Of a stretch of 64,000 nucleotides of DNA, positions 63,968-64,000 are shown in pieces; position 1 is the first letter of the stretch, and every line of letters starts with the position of its first letter. The position numbers were made by a program, and so were the translations under genes. Source of the DNA: Dugong dugon (Eukaryota > Chordata > Mammalia > Sirenia > Dugongidae); NCBI GenBank assembly GCA_030035585.1, contig CM057467.1, positions 66,514,941-66,578,940 of the forward strand, in the 5' to 3' direction. Under the pieces are notes generated by a model. It did no database searches. It had not been told where the DNA came from and saw nothing but the letters and a program-made list of their open reading frames with translations.

Positions 63968-64000
63968 ATGGATAGGAGCACAGACTCTGAAGCCAGATTG
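63968..64000 (+). mobile_element. MIR SINE, start only (cut by window end)
   Basis: 'atggataggagcacagactctgaagccagattg' is the MIR head ('agcatgggctctggagccagactg'). The rest lies beyond the window. Confidence 0.6.

Noticed and set aside
1-64000. Host gene exons, CpG-island promoter, endogenous retrovirus with internal genes
   Set aside because: No open frame with a recognisable host domain and plausible splice sites, no CpG-dense block outside the L1 5' UTRs, and no gag, pol or env reading frame. The only LTR is solo.

Overview
The window is non-coding mammalian nuclear DNA made almost entirely of transposable elements. The sequence points to an afrotherian, most likely an elephant. It carries several tRNA-headed SINEs of the AfroSINE type (head GGAGCCCTGGTGGCGCAGTGG, tail in CGACTCGACGGCA-like sequence) together with RTE fragments that share the same 3' tail. 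It also has lineage-specific L1s and a heavy background of old L2, MIR, L1M and MER5-type repeats. I found no host protein-coding exon, no functional tRNA or rRNA gene, and no CRISPR array. Family names below come from recognised consensus features; no database search was run.

Four L1 structures fill about half of the window. L1-A (4721-12312, +) is near full length and sits inside an older L1M copy, which also received a MaLR-like solo LTR (3903-4420). L1-B (33459-42556, -) is near full length and carries a 5'-truncated 3'-UTR copy of another L1 lineage (35227-36595) inside its ORF2. L1-C (48005-63169, -) is near full length and is split by L1-D (50348-57877, +), a full-length member of a second L1 lineage with an unrelated 5' UTR. 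Target-site duplications support each insertion. A, B and C share a 1.3-1.45 kb 5' UTR; D has a 0.66 kb 5' UTR with a YY1-type site. All eight ORF1/ORF2 reading frames are broken by stops or frameshifts, so none of the copies looks competent to move today. The catalytic motifs of endonuclease and reverse transcriptase are nevertheless still readable.

The spacers (1-4700, 12.3-33.4 kb, 42.6-48.0 kb, 63.2-64.0 kb) hold layered old repeats: at least fifteen L2 fragments, many MIRs, several L1M 3' ends, hAT-type MER5 copies, nine AfroSINE copies or fragments and two clear RTE 3' ends. Several show clean nesting: an RTE inside a MIR at 29.6-30.1 kb, an AfroSINE inside an L2 at 19.6 kb, and an L1M inside an L2 at 46.8 kb.

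The observations most worth following are these. First, an antisense open frame in the 5' UTR of L1-A and L1-B (partly in C) has a shared start region and, in B and C, a shared stop; it recalls the antisense ORF0 of primate L1. Second, L1-D ends in a foreign L1 3'-UTR segment inside its own target-site duplication, with its own AATAAA apparently lost, as expected of a 3' transduction or template jump. Third, a near-perfect 20-bp inverted repeat lies inside an L2 at 17435-17484. Fourth, sequence units are reiterated in L1 5' and 3' UTRs.
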